A stretch of DNA of 64,000 bases. Source: Achromobacter veterisilvae (GTDB taxonomy: Bacteria > Pseudomonadota > Gammaproteobacteria > Burkholderiales > Burkholderiaceae_B). Under the pieces are notes generated by a model. The model had not been told where the DNA came from and ran no database searches. It worked only from the letters and a program-made list of their open reading frames with translations. Position numbers and translations under genes: made by a program. Numbering within the stretch: position 1 is the stretch's first letter; each line of letters opens with the position of its first letter. This document shows positions 29,371 to 39,272 of this stretch, in pieces. The stretch covers positions 1-64,000 of the forward strand of contig NZ_UFQC01000022.1 of assembly GCF_900496975.1 (NCBI RefSeq), given 5' to 3'.

Positions 29371-30669
29371 ATGAACAACGATCTGTTTTCGCCCGCGGCC
29401 TCGCTGTGGGCCGCGACCACGCCCGCGCGCGCCGCGTCGCCGGCGCTGGCCGCCCCGCTCGAGGTGGACGCCGCCGTCGTCGGCGGCGGCTTCACCGGCC
29501 TGTCAGCCGCCCTGCACCTGGCCCAGGCCGGATTCCGGGTCGCCCTGTTCGAGGCCCATGAGATCGCCCACCGGGCCTCCGGCCGCAACGGCGGCCAGGT
29601 GGTGCCCGGCTTCAAGCCGGGACCGAAGGCCTTGATCCGCCGCTTCGGCGCCGACGCCGCCGCCCGGATGACGCGTTTCGCCTACGGCAACGCGGACTAT
29701 CTGTTCGAACTGGTGGACCGGCTGCGCATCGACTGCGCCGCCACGCGCAACGGCTGGATCCAGGGCGCGTTCTCGGCGGCGTCCGGCGAGTATCTGAAGC
29801 GCCGCGCCCAGGAACTGAACGCGCACGGCGGCGACGTCGAATACCTCGACGCCGACGCCATGCGGGCCGCCACGGGCTCCACTTTCTGGCCGGCCGGGCT
29901 GCGCGAAAAGCGCGCCGGCGCGGTGCACCCGCTGGCGTTCGCTCGCGGACTGGCGCGCGCGGCCGCCGAGGCCGGCGCCGCGATCCACGACCGCTCCCCG
30001 GTGTCCGCCATCGTGCCCGGGCCCGATGGCGGCGCCACGCTGACCGTCAACGGCCATGCCGTCAAGGCGCGCCACGTGGTGCTGGCGACCGACGCCTATA
30101 CCGACCGGCTGTGGCCGGCGGTGGCGCAGTCCTACGTCAACGTGTCCAGCGCGCAGATCGCCACCGACCCGCTGCCGCCGGCCCTGCGGGAACGACTGAT
30201 GCCGCTGCGCGCCGGCATCTCCGAAACCCGCAAGATCACGTATTACTGCCGCATCGATCCCGAAGGCCGCTTCGTCATCGGCGGGCGCGGGCATTCCTCC
30301 GAACAGCTCGACGCGTCGACGAGCGAGCAGTTGCGCCGCGCGGCGGTCGCGCGCTTTCCCGAGCTGGCCGACGCGTCCTGGCGCCACGGCTGGGCCTGCC
30401 GCGTGGGCATGACCATGGACGACCTGCCGCGCGTGCACCGGCTGGCGCCCGGCGTCTGGACCGCCTACGGCTATTGCGGGCGCGGCGTGGCCATGGGCAC
30501 GGCCCTGGGCCGCGTGCTGACCGACGCCATCCGCGGCGTGCCGGCGGGCGAACTCGACTTCCCCGTCACGCCGATCGAACGCATGCCCTTCTACCCGGCC
30601 CGCCAGTTCGGCGCCACGCTGGCCATCAACTGGTACCGCCTGCGCGACGCGCTGGGCTTCCCCGCATGA
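29371..30669 (+). CDS. FAD-dependent amine/amino acid oxidoreductase (DAO family)
   Basis: A 432-residue DAO-fold oxidoreductase resembling gamma-glutamylputrescine oxidase (PuuB-like). After a short N-terminal extension, the FAD motif is AAVVGGGFTGLSAALHL near residue 33; HRASGRNGGQVVPGFKPG and the C-terminal AYGYCGRGVAMGT follow. It would oxidise an amine or N-substituted amino acid imported by the ABC system directly upstream. A second, different member of the family follows 37 bp later. Confidence 0.87.
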   Translation: MNNDLFSPAASLWAATTPARAASPALAAPLEVDAAVVGGGFTGLSAALHLAQAGFRVALFEAHEIAHRASGRNGGQVVPGFKPGPKALIRRFGADAAARMTRFAYGNADYLFELVDRLRIDCAATRNGWIQGAFSAASGEYLKRRAQELNAHGGDVEYLDADAMRAATGSTFWPAGLREKRAGAVHPLAFARGLARAAAEAGAAIHDRSPVSAIVPGPDGGATLTVNGHAVKARHVVLATDAYTDRLWPAVAQSYVNVSSAQIATDPLPPALRERLMPLRAGISETRKITYYCRIDPEGRFVIGGRGHSSEQLDASTSEQLRRAAVARFPELADASWRHGWACRVGMTMDDLPRVHRLAPGVWTAYGYCGRGVAMGTALGRVLTDAIRGVPAGELDFPVTPIERMPFYPARQFGATLAINWYRLRDALGFPA

Positions 30670-30706
30670 ACGCCACCGCCCCCGCGGCGGACACCTCCCT
30701 ATCGTC

Positions 30707-31975
30707 ATGACGACTCAAACGCAGTTTCCCGCCACCGTGGACGTGGCGATCATCGGCGGCGGCATCATCGGCGCAAGCACCGCGCTCGCCCTGGCGCGCG
30801 CCGGCGTGCGCACCGCGCTGTTCGAAAAGGGCACGCTGGCCTGCGAGCAATCCTCGCGCAACTGGGGCTGGGTGCGCACGCTGGGCCGCGACCAGCCCGA
30901 AGTGCCGCTGGCCTTGCTCGCCAACCGGCTCTGGAGCGACATCCAGGCCCGGGTCGACGTCGGCTACCGCCGCAACGGGCTGGTCTATCTGCAAGAGACC
31001 GAGGCCGACGCCGCCGGGCACGAAACCTGGCTGCGCGAGGCCCGGGCCCATGGCGTGCAGGCCGAAATGCTGGGGCGCGACGCGGCGCTGCGCCTGCTGC
31101 CGCGCTCCGGGCGCGCCTGGACGGGCGCCTTGTACAGCGCGTCCGACGGCGTCGCCGAACCGCAGATCGCGACCGAGGGCGTGGCCGCGCTCGCGCGCCA
31201 GGCCGGCGCGCTGATATTCGAACGCTGCGCCGTGCGCGGCGTGGAAAAAAGCGCCGGCCGCGTGGACACCGTCATCACCGAGCGCGGCACGCTGCGCGCC
31301 CAGGCCGTGCTGGTGGCGGCCGGCGGCTGGTCGCGCCTGTTCTGCGGCAACCTGGGCGTGGACTTCCCCCAGCTCAAGGTGCGCGGTTCCGTGCTGCGCA
31401 CCGAGCCGTTCGACGCCGGCGTGTCGCTCGCCATCAACGGCAAGGACTTCACCTGCCGCAAGCGGGCCGACGGCGGCTACACCGTATCGCAATTCTCGGC
31501 CTCGCTGGCCGAGATCGTGCCGGACAGTTTCCGGCTCATGGGCAAATTCCTGCGCACCTGGATCGCCAACAACGCGCTGGTGCGCGTGCGCTTCAGCAAG
31601 CGCTTCTTCGAAGAACTGGCCACTCCCCGCCGCTTTCCGGCCGACCGCGAAACGCCCTACGAGCGCTGCCGCGTGCTCGACCCGGCGCCTTACGCGAACG
31701 GCGTCAACCAGGCCTGGGACCGCCTGCTGCACGCGTTCCCGGTATTCCGCCAGGCGCGCGTCGCGCAGTCCTGGGGCGGCTACATCGACGTGACGCCCGA
31801 TGCCATGCCGGTCATGGCGCCGGTCGAGCAGGCGCCCGGGCTCTACCTGGCCTCGGGATTTTCCGGCCACGGCTTCGGCATCGGCCCGGCGGTGGGCGAG
31901 ACCATGGCCGCGCTCATCCAGCGACGGGAAACGCCGGTGGACGTCCGCCCGTTCCGGTTCGAACGCTACGCCTAG
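30707..31975 (+). CDS. FAD-dependent oxidoreductase (DadA-like)
   Basis: A 422-residue DAO-family enzyme starting with the FAD motif VDVAIIGGGIIGASTALALA, then QSSRNWGWVRTLGRD and, near the C terminus, YLASGFSGHGFGIGPAVGE. Resemblance is to D-amino-acid dehydrogenase and sarcosine-oxidase-like proteins. It overlaps the convergent trpA stop by 4 bp. With its neighbour it probably degrades what the ABC transporter imports. Confidence 0.87.
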   Translation: MTTQTQFPATVDVAIIGGGIIGASTALALARAGVRTALFEKGTLACEQSSRNWGWVRTLGRDQPEVPLALLANRLWSDIQARVDVGYRRNGLVYLQETEADAAGHETWLREARAHGVQAEMLGRDAALRLLPRSGRAWTGALYSASDGVAEPQIATEGVAALARQAGALIFERCAVRGVEKSAGRVDTVITERGTLRAQAVLVAAGGWSRLFCGNLGVDFPQLKVRGSVLRTEPFDAGVSLAINGKDFTCRKRADGGYTVSQFSASLAEIVPDSFRLMGKFLRTWIANNALVRVRFSKRFFEELATPRRFPADRETPYERCRVLDPAPYANGVNQAWDRLLHAFPVFRQARVAQSWGGYIDVTPDAMPVMAPVEQAPGLYLASGFSGHGFGIGPAVGETMAALIQRRETPVDVRPFRFERYA

Positions 31976-32757
31976 GGCCGCAAGGCGGCCGCCAGCTCGC
32001 GCACCGCGTCGAGGGCGCCGTCGACGCCCCGCTCGGCCAGCGTCTGCGCAAGCCAGGAGCCGACGGCGACCAGGTCGGCGTGGCGGCCGACGAGCCGCGC
32101 CTCGTCCGGCGATCTCACGCCGAATCCCGCGGCCACGGGCAGCCGGGTGCGCGCGCGCACGCGGCCCAGGTCGCGGGCGATGCGGCGCTCGTCGGGAAGC
32201 TCGGCGCCGGTCGTGCCCGCCAGCATGATGTGATAGACGAATCCGCTCGCGTCCCGCAGCACTTCCGCCAACCGCTCGTCCGTGGAAGTCGGCGCGGACA
32301 TGCGGATGAGATGGATGCCGCAAGCGCGCGCTTCCCGCCCGATCTCGCCGGCATGCTCGATCGGCAGGTCGATGACGATCAGCCCGTCCACCCCCGCCGC
32401 GGCCGCGTCCGCAAGAAACGCCGCCACGCCGTGCCGCAGGATGGGATTCAGATACCCCATCAGCACCACGGGCGTCTTGGCGTCCGCCGCCCGGAATTCG
32501 CGCATCAGGGCCAGCGTGCGCTTCAGGGTCTGGCCGCCGGCCAGCGCCCGGACGTTGGCCTGCTGCAGGACGGGGCCGTCGGCGACGGGGTCGCTGAACG
32601 GCATGCCCAGTTCGATCACGTCGGCGCCGGCTTCGGCCAGGCCGCGCAGCAGCGCCAGGCATGCGCCGGGGTCGGGATCGCCCGCCGCGAAATAGGTCAC
32701 CAGCCCGCTGCGTCCGGATTGGCGCAGCGCCGATAGGGTGCGGTCCAGCCGTGTCAT
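31972..32757 (-). CDS. trpA: Tryptophan synthase alpha chain
   Basis: A 261-residue alpha chain that splits indole-3-glycerol phosphate into indole and glyceraldehyde 3-phosphate. The catalytic Glu and Asp lie in [16 protein letters not shown], and the phosphate-binding part includes [10 protein letters not shown]. The start at 32757 overlaps the trpB stop (ATGA). The frame is open 21 codons further upstream, inside trpB, without family sequence. No trpF is adjacent, so this is a two-gene trpBA unit. Confidence 0.95.
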   Translation of the reverse strand: MTRLDRTLSALRQSGRSGLVTYFAAGDPDPGACLALLRGLAEAGADVIELGMPFSDPVADGPVLQQANVRALAGGQTLKRTLALMREFRAADAKTPVVLMGYLNPILRHGVAAFLADAAAAGVDGLIVIDLPIEHAGEIGREARACGIHLIRMSAPTSTDERLAEVLRDASGFVYHIMLAGTTGAELPDERRIARDLGRVRARTRLPVAAGFGVRSPDEARLVGRHADLVAVGSWLAQTLAERGVDGALDAVRELAAALRP

Positions 32758-33962
32758 GACGTTGCCTCGCCAAATTGCGCCACCGTGTCCAGGTCCTTGT
32801 CGCCGCGGCCGCTCAGGCACACGACAAGGATTTCGTCGCGCCGCATCCGCGGCGCCAGTTCACGCACATAGGCAAGCGCGTGCGCGCTTTCCAGCGCCGG
32901 CAGGATGCCTTCCCTGCGCGTCAGCCAATGGAAGGCGGACACGGCCTGCGCGTCCGTCACGGATACGTAGGCCACGCGCCCGCGGTCATGCAGCAACGCG
33001 TGTTCCGGGCCGATGCCCGGATAATCGAGTCCGGCGGACACCGAATGCGCGTTCACGATCTGCCCGTCCTCGTCCTGCAGGTAGTAGCTGCGGCAGCCAT
33101 GCAGCACGCCCGCGCGGCCGGCGCCGATACTTGCCGCGTGCGCCCCGCTGGCCAGACCCAGTCCCCCGGCTTCGACGCCGTACAGGCGCACGTCGTCGAG
33201 TTCCAGAAAGGGGTAGAAGAATCCCATGGCGTTCGAGCCTCCGCCCACGCAGGCGACCATCGCATCGGGCATGCGCCCCGTCCTGGCGGCGATCTGCTGG
33301 CGCGTCTCTTCGCCGATCACTTTCTGGAACTCCCGCACCAGCCAGGGATAGGGATGCGGCCCGGCGCCGGTGCCCAGCAGGTAGTACGTGTCGGCGGGAT
33401 GGGCGATCCAGTCCCGCAGGGCCTCGTTCATGGCGTCCTTCAGCGTGGCGGTTCCGGCGTGCACGGCGCGTACCTCGGCCCCCAGCATGCGCATCCGGCG
33501 CACGTTGACGGATTGGCGGGCCATGTCTTCCGCCCCCATGTAGACCACGCATTCCAGGCCGTACAGGGCGCAGACCGTGGCAGTCGCCACGCCGTGCTGC
33601 CCGGCCCCGGTCTCGGCGACGATGCGCCGCTTGCCCATGCGCCGGGCAAGCAGGATCTGCCCCAGGCAGTTATTGATCTTGTGGGCGCCGGTGTGGTTCA
33701 GGTCTTCGCGCTTGAGGTACACCTGCGCGCCGCCCAGTTCCTGCGAAATGCCCCGGGCCAGGAACAGCGGGCTCGGGCGGCCGACATAATCGGCCAGCAT
33801 GCCGCGGAACGTCCGCCAGAAGTCTTCGTCCGCCAGCAGCGCCTTGAAACTGCGTTCGAGTTCGTCCAGCGCCGGGATGAGCGTTTCGGGCATGTAGCGG
33901 CCGCCGTAGGGGCCGAATTGGCCTTGGCTGTCGGGGATGGCCGGATGGATGGCGGATGGCAT
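32754..33962 (-). CDS. trpB: Tryptophan synthase beta chain
   Basis: A 402-residue PLP enzyme that joins indole and serine. PLP binds Lys95 in [12 protein letters not shown]; the phosphate loop is [10 protein letters not shown]. The ATG at 33962 is preferred over an in-frame TTG 21 bp upstream because [11 protein letters not shown] then sits at the normal distance from the N terminus. It is divergent from a LysR gene, the arrangement of the Pseudomonas trpI-trpBA locus, where TrpI activates trpBA in response to indoleglycerol phosphate. Confidence 0.95.
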   Translation of the reverse strand: MPSAIHPAIPDSQGQFGPYGGRYMPETLIPALDELERSFKALLADEDFWRTFRGMLADYVGRPSPLFLARGISQELGGAQVYLKREDLNHTGAHKINNCLGQILLARRMGKRRIVAETGAGQHGVATATVCALYGLECVVYMGAEDMARQSVNVRRMRMLGAEVRAVHAGTATLKDAMNEALRDWIAHPADTYYLLGTGAGPHPYPWLVREFQKVIGEETRQQIAARTGRMPDAMVACVGGGSNAMGFFYPFLELDDVRLYGVEAGGLGLASGAHAASIGAGRAGVLHGCRSYYLQDEDGQIVNAHSVSAGLDYPGIGPEHALLHDRGRVAYVSVTDAQAVSAFHWLTRREGILPALESAHALAYVRELAPRMRRDEILVVCLSGRGDKDLDTVAQFGEATS

Positions 33963-34055
33963 GTGGCGCGGGTTCCGTGGCAAGGTGAGGCAAGGATTTT
34001 TCCTTATGCTATCTTCATAAAAACATTATTGGAATCAACGATTTGTTTATCAGTT

Positions 34056-34074
34056 ATGTAAGTTCAGCTAACAT
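34056..34074. promoter_or_regulatory. LysR-type dyad between trpB and the TrpI-like gene
   Basis: ATGTAAGTTCAGCTAACAT is an imperfect dyad with outer arms ATGT/ACAT and a T-N11-A core. It ends 6 bp before the LysR ATG at 34081, where a TrpI-like protein could repress its own gene while activating trpBA. It is a sequence match only. Confidence 0.5.
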
Positions 34075-34080
34075 CAATCC

Positions 34081-34959
34081 ATGAGACGACTGCCCTCCCT
34101 GAATGCGCTGCGGTTCTTCGACAGCGCGGCCCGCCAAGCCAGCTTCACCCTCGCGGCCAAGGAGCTTTGCGTCACGCACAGCGCGGTCAGCCAGCAGGTC
34201 CGGCAACTGGAGGAATGGCTGGGATGCCCGCTCTTCGAGCGCCGGGCGGGCGGCGTCCATCTGACGGCGGCGGGCCTGGGCCTGCAACGCGCCGCCCAGG
34301 AAGCGTTCGACCTGCTCGAGCGCCGTTGCGACGAACTCAAGCGCAGCTCGCAGCCGGCGGAGCTGGCCGTGGGCGCGCCGGCCAGCTTTCTTTCGAACTG
34401 GCTCATTCCCCGGCTCGAACATTTCGAAGCCCGGCATCCGGACATCCGGGTCAGGCTGCAAACCGCGGCCGATCCCGCCTTGCTGAATACGCAGCGCGTG
34501 GATGCGCTGATCCTGGCCGGCCGCGCCTGGCCCCGCGAATGGGCCGTCACCCCGCTCTTCCCGGAAACCATCGGCCCGGTCTGCGCCCCGGCGCGGGGCG
34601 CGCGCATCCGGCGTCCGGCCGACGTGCTGGACGCGCCGCTGCTGCACACCACGTCACGGCCCGACGCCTGGAAGGATTGGGCGGCGCAGCAAGGAATTCC
34701 GCTGGCCCCGCAACGGCCCGGCCGCGAATTCGATCATCTGGGCCACATGCTCGAAGCCGCCGCGGCCGGCCTGGGCATCGCCATCGCCCCCGCGGTGCTG
34801 GTCGAGGCCGACCTGCACCGGGGCCGGCTGGCCGCGCCGCTGGGCTTCGTCGAAAGCGGCGCGGCCTTCAGCCTCTGCACGCGCAAGGATGCCGCCCGCG
34901 CCGATGCCGCGCTGGAGCGTTTGCGCGGCTGGCTGCTGGCGGGCGCGGGCACCGCCTAG
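34081..34959 (+). CDS. LysR regulator, TrpI/GcvA-like
   Basis: A 292-residue LysR protein starting MRRLPSLNALRFFDSAARQ, the N-terminal pattern of TrpI and GcvA (LNALR-F-AAR). The recognition helix is VTHSAVSQQVRQLEEWLG. Divergence from trpBA with a 118-bp intergenic region favours a TrpI role. GcvA-like regulators share the pattern, so assignment rests mainly on context. Confidence 0.85.
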   Translation: MRRLPSLNALRFFDSAARQASFTLAAKELCVTHSAVSQQVRQLEEWLGCPLFERRAGGVHLTAAGLGLQRAAQEAFDLLERRCDELKRSSQPAELAVGAPASFLSNWLIPRLEHFEARHPDIRVRLQTAADPALLNTQRVDALILAGRAWPREWAVTPLFPETIGPVCAPARGARIRRPADVLDAPLLHTTSRPDAWKDWAAQQGIPLAPQRPGREFDHLGHMLEAAAAGLGIAIAPAVLVEADLHRGRLAAPLGFVESGAAFSLCTRKDAARADAALERLRGWLLAGAGTA

Positions 34960-35072
34960 CAGCCAAGAGCATCCGGCCCCATATCCCGGCCACAGCCGCC
35001 CGTCCGCCGCCGCTATACTTTTCGGACTTATTAACCCCCTTTCGCGCCGCGCCTTTTCTGCCGCGCCCTGTT

Positions 35073-37154
35073 ATGTCCGTCCTGATGGCCTTGCTGCGCC
35101 CCTTTGGCCAGGCGCTATTTCTCGCTCTTGCCGCTCTGCTCTCCAATCAGGCGCTCGCATCTCCTCCCACGCTGGCGCAATGCCATGGCATCAAGGACCT
35201 GGCTTTCGTCGCCCACCTGGATGACGACCTGCTGTTCATGAATCCGGACATCGCCTCCAACATCGAGGCGGGCGGCTGCGTGCGCGTGGTCTACCTGACC
35301 GCCAGCGACGCCGGCGAGGGCGAAGGCTATATGCTGGGCCGCGAGCGCGGCGTGCGCGCCGCCTATGCCTACATGGCGCGCGAGCCCGACGTCTGGAAAG
35401 AAGACGCCGGAACCGCCGGCGGACACCACTTCGCGCGCTTCACCCTGCAGGGCAATCCGCGCGTCCAGCTCTGGCACATGCGGCTGAAAGACCCCTGGCT
35501 GGGCAAGGGCTGGGGCAGCCTGACGCCGCTCAGCCGCACCGAATCCGAACCCGGGCAAAGCGTCGAAACGCTGGGGCCTTATGCCGAGGTCTACACGCGC
35601 GAACAACTGATCGACACCCTGGCCGACGTGATCCGGCAATACGCCCCCACCACGGTGCGCCACCTGGATGACACGATCGCCGTGCCCTATACCCAGTTGT
35701 GCTGGCGCTGCGCCGGCCATGGGCACCCGGACCACATCGCCAGCGCGCGGCTGGTGCGCGAAGCCATGGTGCGCGTGCCCGGCAACTATGCCGAAACGGG
35801 CTACATCGACTATCCGAGCCAGGAACGCGCCACCAACCTGACCGCAACCGAGATCGCCACCAAGTCGGTGATCTTCCAGCACTACGCCTGGAACGACTAC
35901 CACTATTGCGCCGGGCCGACGGGCTGCAAAGAACCCGCCGGGCCGGCCGCCGCCTGGGTGCAGCGCGCCTATTACGTGTCGCGCCAGGATATGGCGCCGC
36001 AGTTGTACCCCGACGGACGCGGCGGCCTCGTGGTGTTCGCGGCGGGCGAAACCAATGCGGCCGTCAACCGCTGGGACTCCGGCCAGCGGCGCTGGCAAAG
36101 CCTGGGCGGGCGCACCAGCGGCCCGCTGGTCTCGTTCACGCACGCCGACGGCACGGCCGGCCTGATGGCGCGCGATCCGCTGGGCGGCGTGTGGGCGAAC
36201 AAGCAGCGCCATGACGGCACCTGGCAAGGCTGGCAGGCGCTGGGCGGCGTGCGCGTGACGCAGATCCCGGCCGTGGCACCGCGCGGCGAGGCCGCCGCCG
36301 TGGCCCTGGGCTATGACGGGCGGCTTCACTGGATCGCGCCGTCCGGCATCGACGGCGGCTGGAGCACCTGGCAAGACCTGCCCCTGCTGGAAGGCGCCAC
36401 CGGCGGCCCCGCCGCGGCGCGCGGCGCCGACGGGCGCTACGTCGTCTTCGCCGTCACGGCCGCGGGCGAACTCTTCTACACGCGCCAGTTGCCGGCCGCC
36501 AAGGGCCATCGCCCCGAATGGCAAGGCTGGCGCCACGTGCCCGCGCCCACCGTCGCCGGCGGCCTGGCGGCGATCCGCAACCACGAGAACCGCGTCGAAC
36601 TCTATTTCCGCCAGCGCAGCGACAACCATCTGACCCGGCTGCTGGAAACCGGCGACACCACCGACCTCGACATGGACTGGAGCGCGCCGGCCGACCTGGG
36701 CGTCCCCTACATCGGACGCCCGGCCATCAACGCCGACGCGCAGGGCAACGTAGTGCTTGCGATCCTGGAGCGCGCGGGCGGACACCTCTGGCTCGTCGAG
36801 CACGGCAAGCCGGCGCAACTGGACGCCCAGGCCGCATCGCCGCCCGCGATCAACATCGTCGATGGCACGCTGTACGTCGTCGCGCGCACCGCCGGCGGAC
36901 CGCAGCGCTACCAGGTGCTGTCGCGCCGCGACGGCGCCTGGGCGGGAAGCCTGACGCTGGACGGCGTGCCGTCCAGCGGCGGCGGCGCGTTCGCGGCCGT
37001 GGCCGCGCGCCCCTCGGACCTGCCCAATCTCGGCGCCAACAATGCCAGCAAGGCCGTGGTGGTGCGCCCCGCCACCGACGACCCCGGCACGCTGACCGTG
37101 GAGCGCATGCCGAACCAGGCTTCGCGCACGGCCACGCCGACCGCGGTGCAGTGA
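35073..37154 (+). CDS. Secreted PIG-L-type deacetylase with C-terminal propeller-like domain
   Basis: A 693-residue exported protein. A signal peptide (ALFLALAALLSNQALAS) covers residues 14-30. Residues 40 to about 300 form a PIG-L/GlcNAc-PI deacetylase domain with zinc-site motifs AHLDDDLLF (47-55) and HGHPDH (216-221); the first is usually AHPDDE. From about 310 onward, tryptophan-rich repeats (RWQSLGGRTSGPLVSF, WQGWQALGGV, WSTWQDLPLLEG) suggest a beta-propeller that may bind sugars. The substrate is probably an N-acetylated glycan. TATACT at 35014 is a possible -10. The start could also be the ATG four codons later. Confidence 0.82.
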   Translation: MSVLMALLRPFGQALFLALAALLSNQALASPPTLAQCHGIKDLAFVAHLDDDLLFMNPDIASNIEAGGCVRVVYLTASDAGEGEGYMLGRERGVRAAYAYMAREPDVWKEDAGTAGGHHFARFTLQGNPRVQLWHMRLKDPWLGKGWGSLTPLSRTESEPGQSVETLGPYAEVYTREQLIDTLADVIRQYAPTTVRHLDDTIAVPYTQLCWRCAGHGHPDHIASARLVREAMVRVPGNYAETGYIDYPSQERATNLTATEIATKSVIFQHYAWNDYHYCAGPTGCKEPAGPAAAWVQRAYYVSRQDMAPQLYPDGRGGLVVFAAGETNAAVNRWDSGQRRWQSLGGRTSGPLVSFTHADGTAGLMARDPLGGVWANKQRHDGTWQGWQALGGVRVTQIPAVAPRGEAAAVALGYDGRLHWIAPSGIDGGWSTWQDLPLLEGATGGPAAARGADGRYVVFAVTAAGELFYTRQLPAAKGHRPEWQGWRHVPAPTVAGGLAAIRNHENRVELYFRQRSDNHLTRLLETGDTTDLDMDWSAPADLGVPYIGRPAINADAQGNVVLAILERAGGHLWLVEHGKPAQLDAQAASPPAINIVDGTLYVVARTAGGPQRYQVLSRRDGAWAGSLTLDGVPSSGGGAFAAVAARPSDLPNLGANNASKAVVVRPATDDPGTLTVERMPNQASRTATPTAVQ

Positions 37155-37186
37155 CGGGGAACGCCGGGCCGGCGCGAACCCGCCAT

Positions 37187-37783
37187 CTACGGCGGCTTGG
37201 ACATCCTGCGCCGCCCGGGCCGCCCCATCACCGGACGCGTCGCCACGAGGCGGTGGCCATGCGCGTCGCGCCCCGTGCCGTTGCGGGTGCGCGGCGTCTT
37301 CATGGCCTGGCGCTTGGCCCCGTCAGGCGCCGGCCGCTTCCGCTCGCCCGCCGGGCGCCTGCGCTTGTCGCGCGCGATCCGCTTCGCATGCGCGGTCAAC
37401 GCAGCGGCCAGCGCGACCAGCCTTTCCTCATCCAGGGTTTCGGCATCGACCAGGTCCTCGTCCGCGCCTTTCAGCGCGATCAGCAGATCGTCGATCTTCA
37501 GGTGCACCGCCCGGTCGTTCTTGTTCTGGCTTTGCTGGATCAGGAACACCATGAGGAAGGTCACGATGGTCGTGCCGGTATTGATGAGCAATTGCCAGTC
37601 CTCGGAATAACCGGAGATCGGGCCGGTCACCGCCCACAGCAGCACCACGCCAACCGCCAGGCCAAAGGCGATGGACGACCCCGCCCATGCCGTGACCGCC
37701 GCGGCGAAATGGTCGAAATAAGTCGCGACGGACCTGCGGGACGATTTCGACCGCCCATTGCGCCCCGCGCTGGAAGCGTCCAT
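37187..37783 (-). CDS. Low-affinity iron permease family protein
   Basis: A 198-residue membrane protein with the family core WQLLINTGTTIVTFLMVFL preceded by another helix (SSIAFGLAVGVVLLWAVTG). The region QNKNDRAVHLKIDDLL follows as in fungal Fet4-like and bacterial relatives. The C-terminal 60 residues are basic and probably cytoplasmic. The start at 37783 has GGGAGGGA just upstream; an in-frame codon 24 bp earlier does not. Iron transport is the family name rather than something shown for bacterial members. Confidence 0.85.
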   Translation of the reverse strand: MDASSAGRNGRSKSSRRSVATYFDHFAAAVTAWAGSSIAFGLAVGVVLLWAVTGPISGYSEDWQLLINTGTTIVTFLMVFLIQQSQNKNDRAVHLKIDDLLIALKGADEDLVDAETLDEERLVALAAALTAHAKRIARDKRRRPAGERKRPAPDGAKRQAMKTPRTRNGTGRDAHGHRLVATRPVMGRPGRRRMSKPP

Positions 37784-38030
37784 GTTCCCTCCCGGGCGTA
37801 ACCGCACGGAGGGCCTCCAGCAAGCGCCATGCCTGGCCTGCCGCTTTTTCGTTGCCTCGCCACCGACGAGAATGATTCCTGTTAGAATTTGCGCGTCCCA
37901 TTGCCGCGCTCAGACAAGGCGCGGCTCCGCGATCGGACCGTAGGCGTTAACGTCAGCCAACGCGCACTGCCAACCTCGGCGGGGCGCGTCCTATTCCATT
38001 CGCCGCCCTGCGCAACTTCCAGGGTTCCGA

Positions 38031-39176
38031 ATGCCATCTCCCTCCTCTCCGCGTTTCGGTCTTGCGCGCATCCAGTGCGCCGTCGTCATCTGCTTCTTCA
38101 TCGTCGGTCTCTCGCTGGGCGGCCTGCCGCTGTTCGTCACCGGGACTCTCGGCGCGGGCGATACGGCCGTGGGCATCGTCATCGGCAGCCAGTTCCTGGC
38201 CTCGCTGGCCAGCCGCATGTTCGTCGGCAGGCTGCTGGGCGCCGCCGGCGCGCGCCGCTGCACCCTGCTTGGCCTGTATGGCCTGTCCGCTTACGGCCTG
38301 CTGCTGCTGGCGGCCAGCGCAATGCCGGGCGCCGCGCTTCCCGTCCTGGTCGCCGCCCGCATCGCGCAAGGCCTGGCGGTCGGCATCCTGACCACCGCCG
38401 CCATCATCTGGGCCATCGATCGGCTGGGAGAGGCCAGCACCGCGAGAGTGCTGTCGATGACCGGCATTTCGATATACGGGGCGATCGCCTGCGGCGCACC
38501 CGCGGGCATCCTGTTGTTCCGGCACTTCGGACTGCCCGGCGTGGCCGGCCCGGTACTCGCGCTTCCAGCCGTCGCCCTCTTCCTGCTCCTGGCCGTCGGC
38601 GACGCGAACCGGCACGATCCGAAGCGCTCTTCCGCCGGCTCCGTGTTCGGCAAGGTCCTGCTGCCGGGCGCCGTGCTGTTTCTGCATGCGGTGGGCTTCG
38701 TGTCGGTGGAAGCGTTCGTGTCGCTCTATTTTTCGGCATCCGGCTGGCCGCTCGTCACGCTGGCGCTCTTCTTCTTCGGCACGGCGTTCGTCGCCGTGCG
38801 CCTGGTCTTCGGCCATTTGCTCCAAGGGCAGCGCCTGGCAGCCCTGGCGGGCGCGTCCCTGCTGGCGCAGACGGCCGGCCTGTGCCTGCTCGCGGCCGCC
38901 CCGAATGCGTACTGGGCGTTGTTCTCGGTGGCCCTGGTCGGCGGCAGTTGCTCGCTGACCTTCCCTGCGCTGGGCGCCCTGGCCGTGGCCCGCTGCGCAT
39001 CGCACGAACGCGGCACCGCCATGGGCTACTACTCCGCCTTTCAGGACGCCTCCTACGCGCTGACCGGTCCGGTGGCCGGCGCGCTGATCGGCTGGAAAGG
39101 CTATGGCGCGGGCTTTCTCGCCGCGGGCGGGTGCTCCTTGCTGGCGCTTCTGCTGCTGCTCCGCGCGCGGCGCTGA
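38031..39176 (+). CDS. MFS transporter (YhhS-like)
   Basis: A 381-residue major facilitator protein with about 12 hydrophobic segments. The N-terminal half contains LGAGDTAVGIVIGSQFLASL and SRMFVGRLLGAAGARR, the motif A-like loop. It resembles the YhhS/YfcJ arabinose-efflux-like group of drug and metabolite exporters. It is alone on its strand after a 247-bp gap with no recognised element other than a possible -10 (TAGAAT near 37883). Its substrate is unknown. Confidence 0.87.
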   Translation: MPSPSSPRFGLARIQCAVVICFFIVGLSLGGLPLFVTGTLGAGDTAVGIVIGSQFLASLASRMFVGRLLGAAGARRCTLLGLYGLSAYGLLLLAASAMPGAALPVLVAARIAQGLAVGILTTAAIIWAIDRLGEASTARVLSMTGISIYGAIACGAPAGILLFRHFGLPGVAGPVLALPAVALFLLLAVGDANRHDPKRSSAGSVFGKVLLPGAVLFLHAVGFVSVEAFVSLYFSASGWPLVTLALFFFGTAFVAVRLVFGHLLQGQRLAALAGASLLAQTAGLCLLAAAPNAYWALFSVALVGGSCSLTFPALGALAVARCASHERGTAMGYYSAFQDASYALTGPVAGALIGWKGYGAGFLAAGGCSLLALLLLLRARR

Positions 39177-39210
39177 AGCCCCCGGGCGAAGCGGCGGCAG
39201 CCGAGGTTCA

Positions 39211-39223
39211 GGTTAACGTAACC
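39211..39223. promoter_or_regulatory. Small dyad before the branched-chain ABC operon
   Basis: GGTTAACGTAACC consists of GGTTA/TAACC arms around ACG. It lies 50 bp upstream of the binding-protein start at 39273 and has no T-run, so an operator is more likely than a terminator. No adjacent regulator gene is present. Confidence 0.4.
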
Positions 39224-39272
39224 AAGCGAGTCCGAGAATGGAGTCCATAAGGTCCATTAAGGAGACATCATC

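Noticed and set aside
34167-37154. A 995-codon open frame covering the TrpI-like gene and the deacetylase
   Set aside because: Its first third is antisense-free shadow of the LysR gene in another frame. The family sequence and signal peptide begin at 35073.
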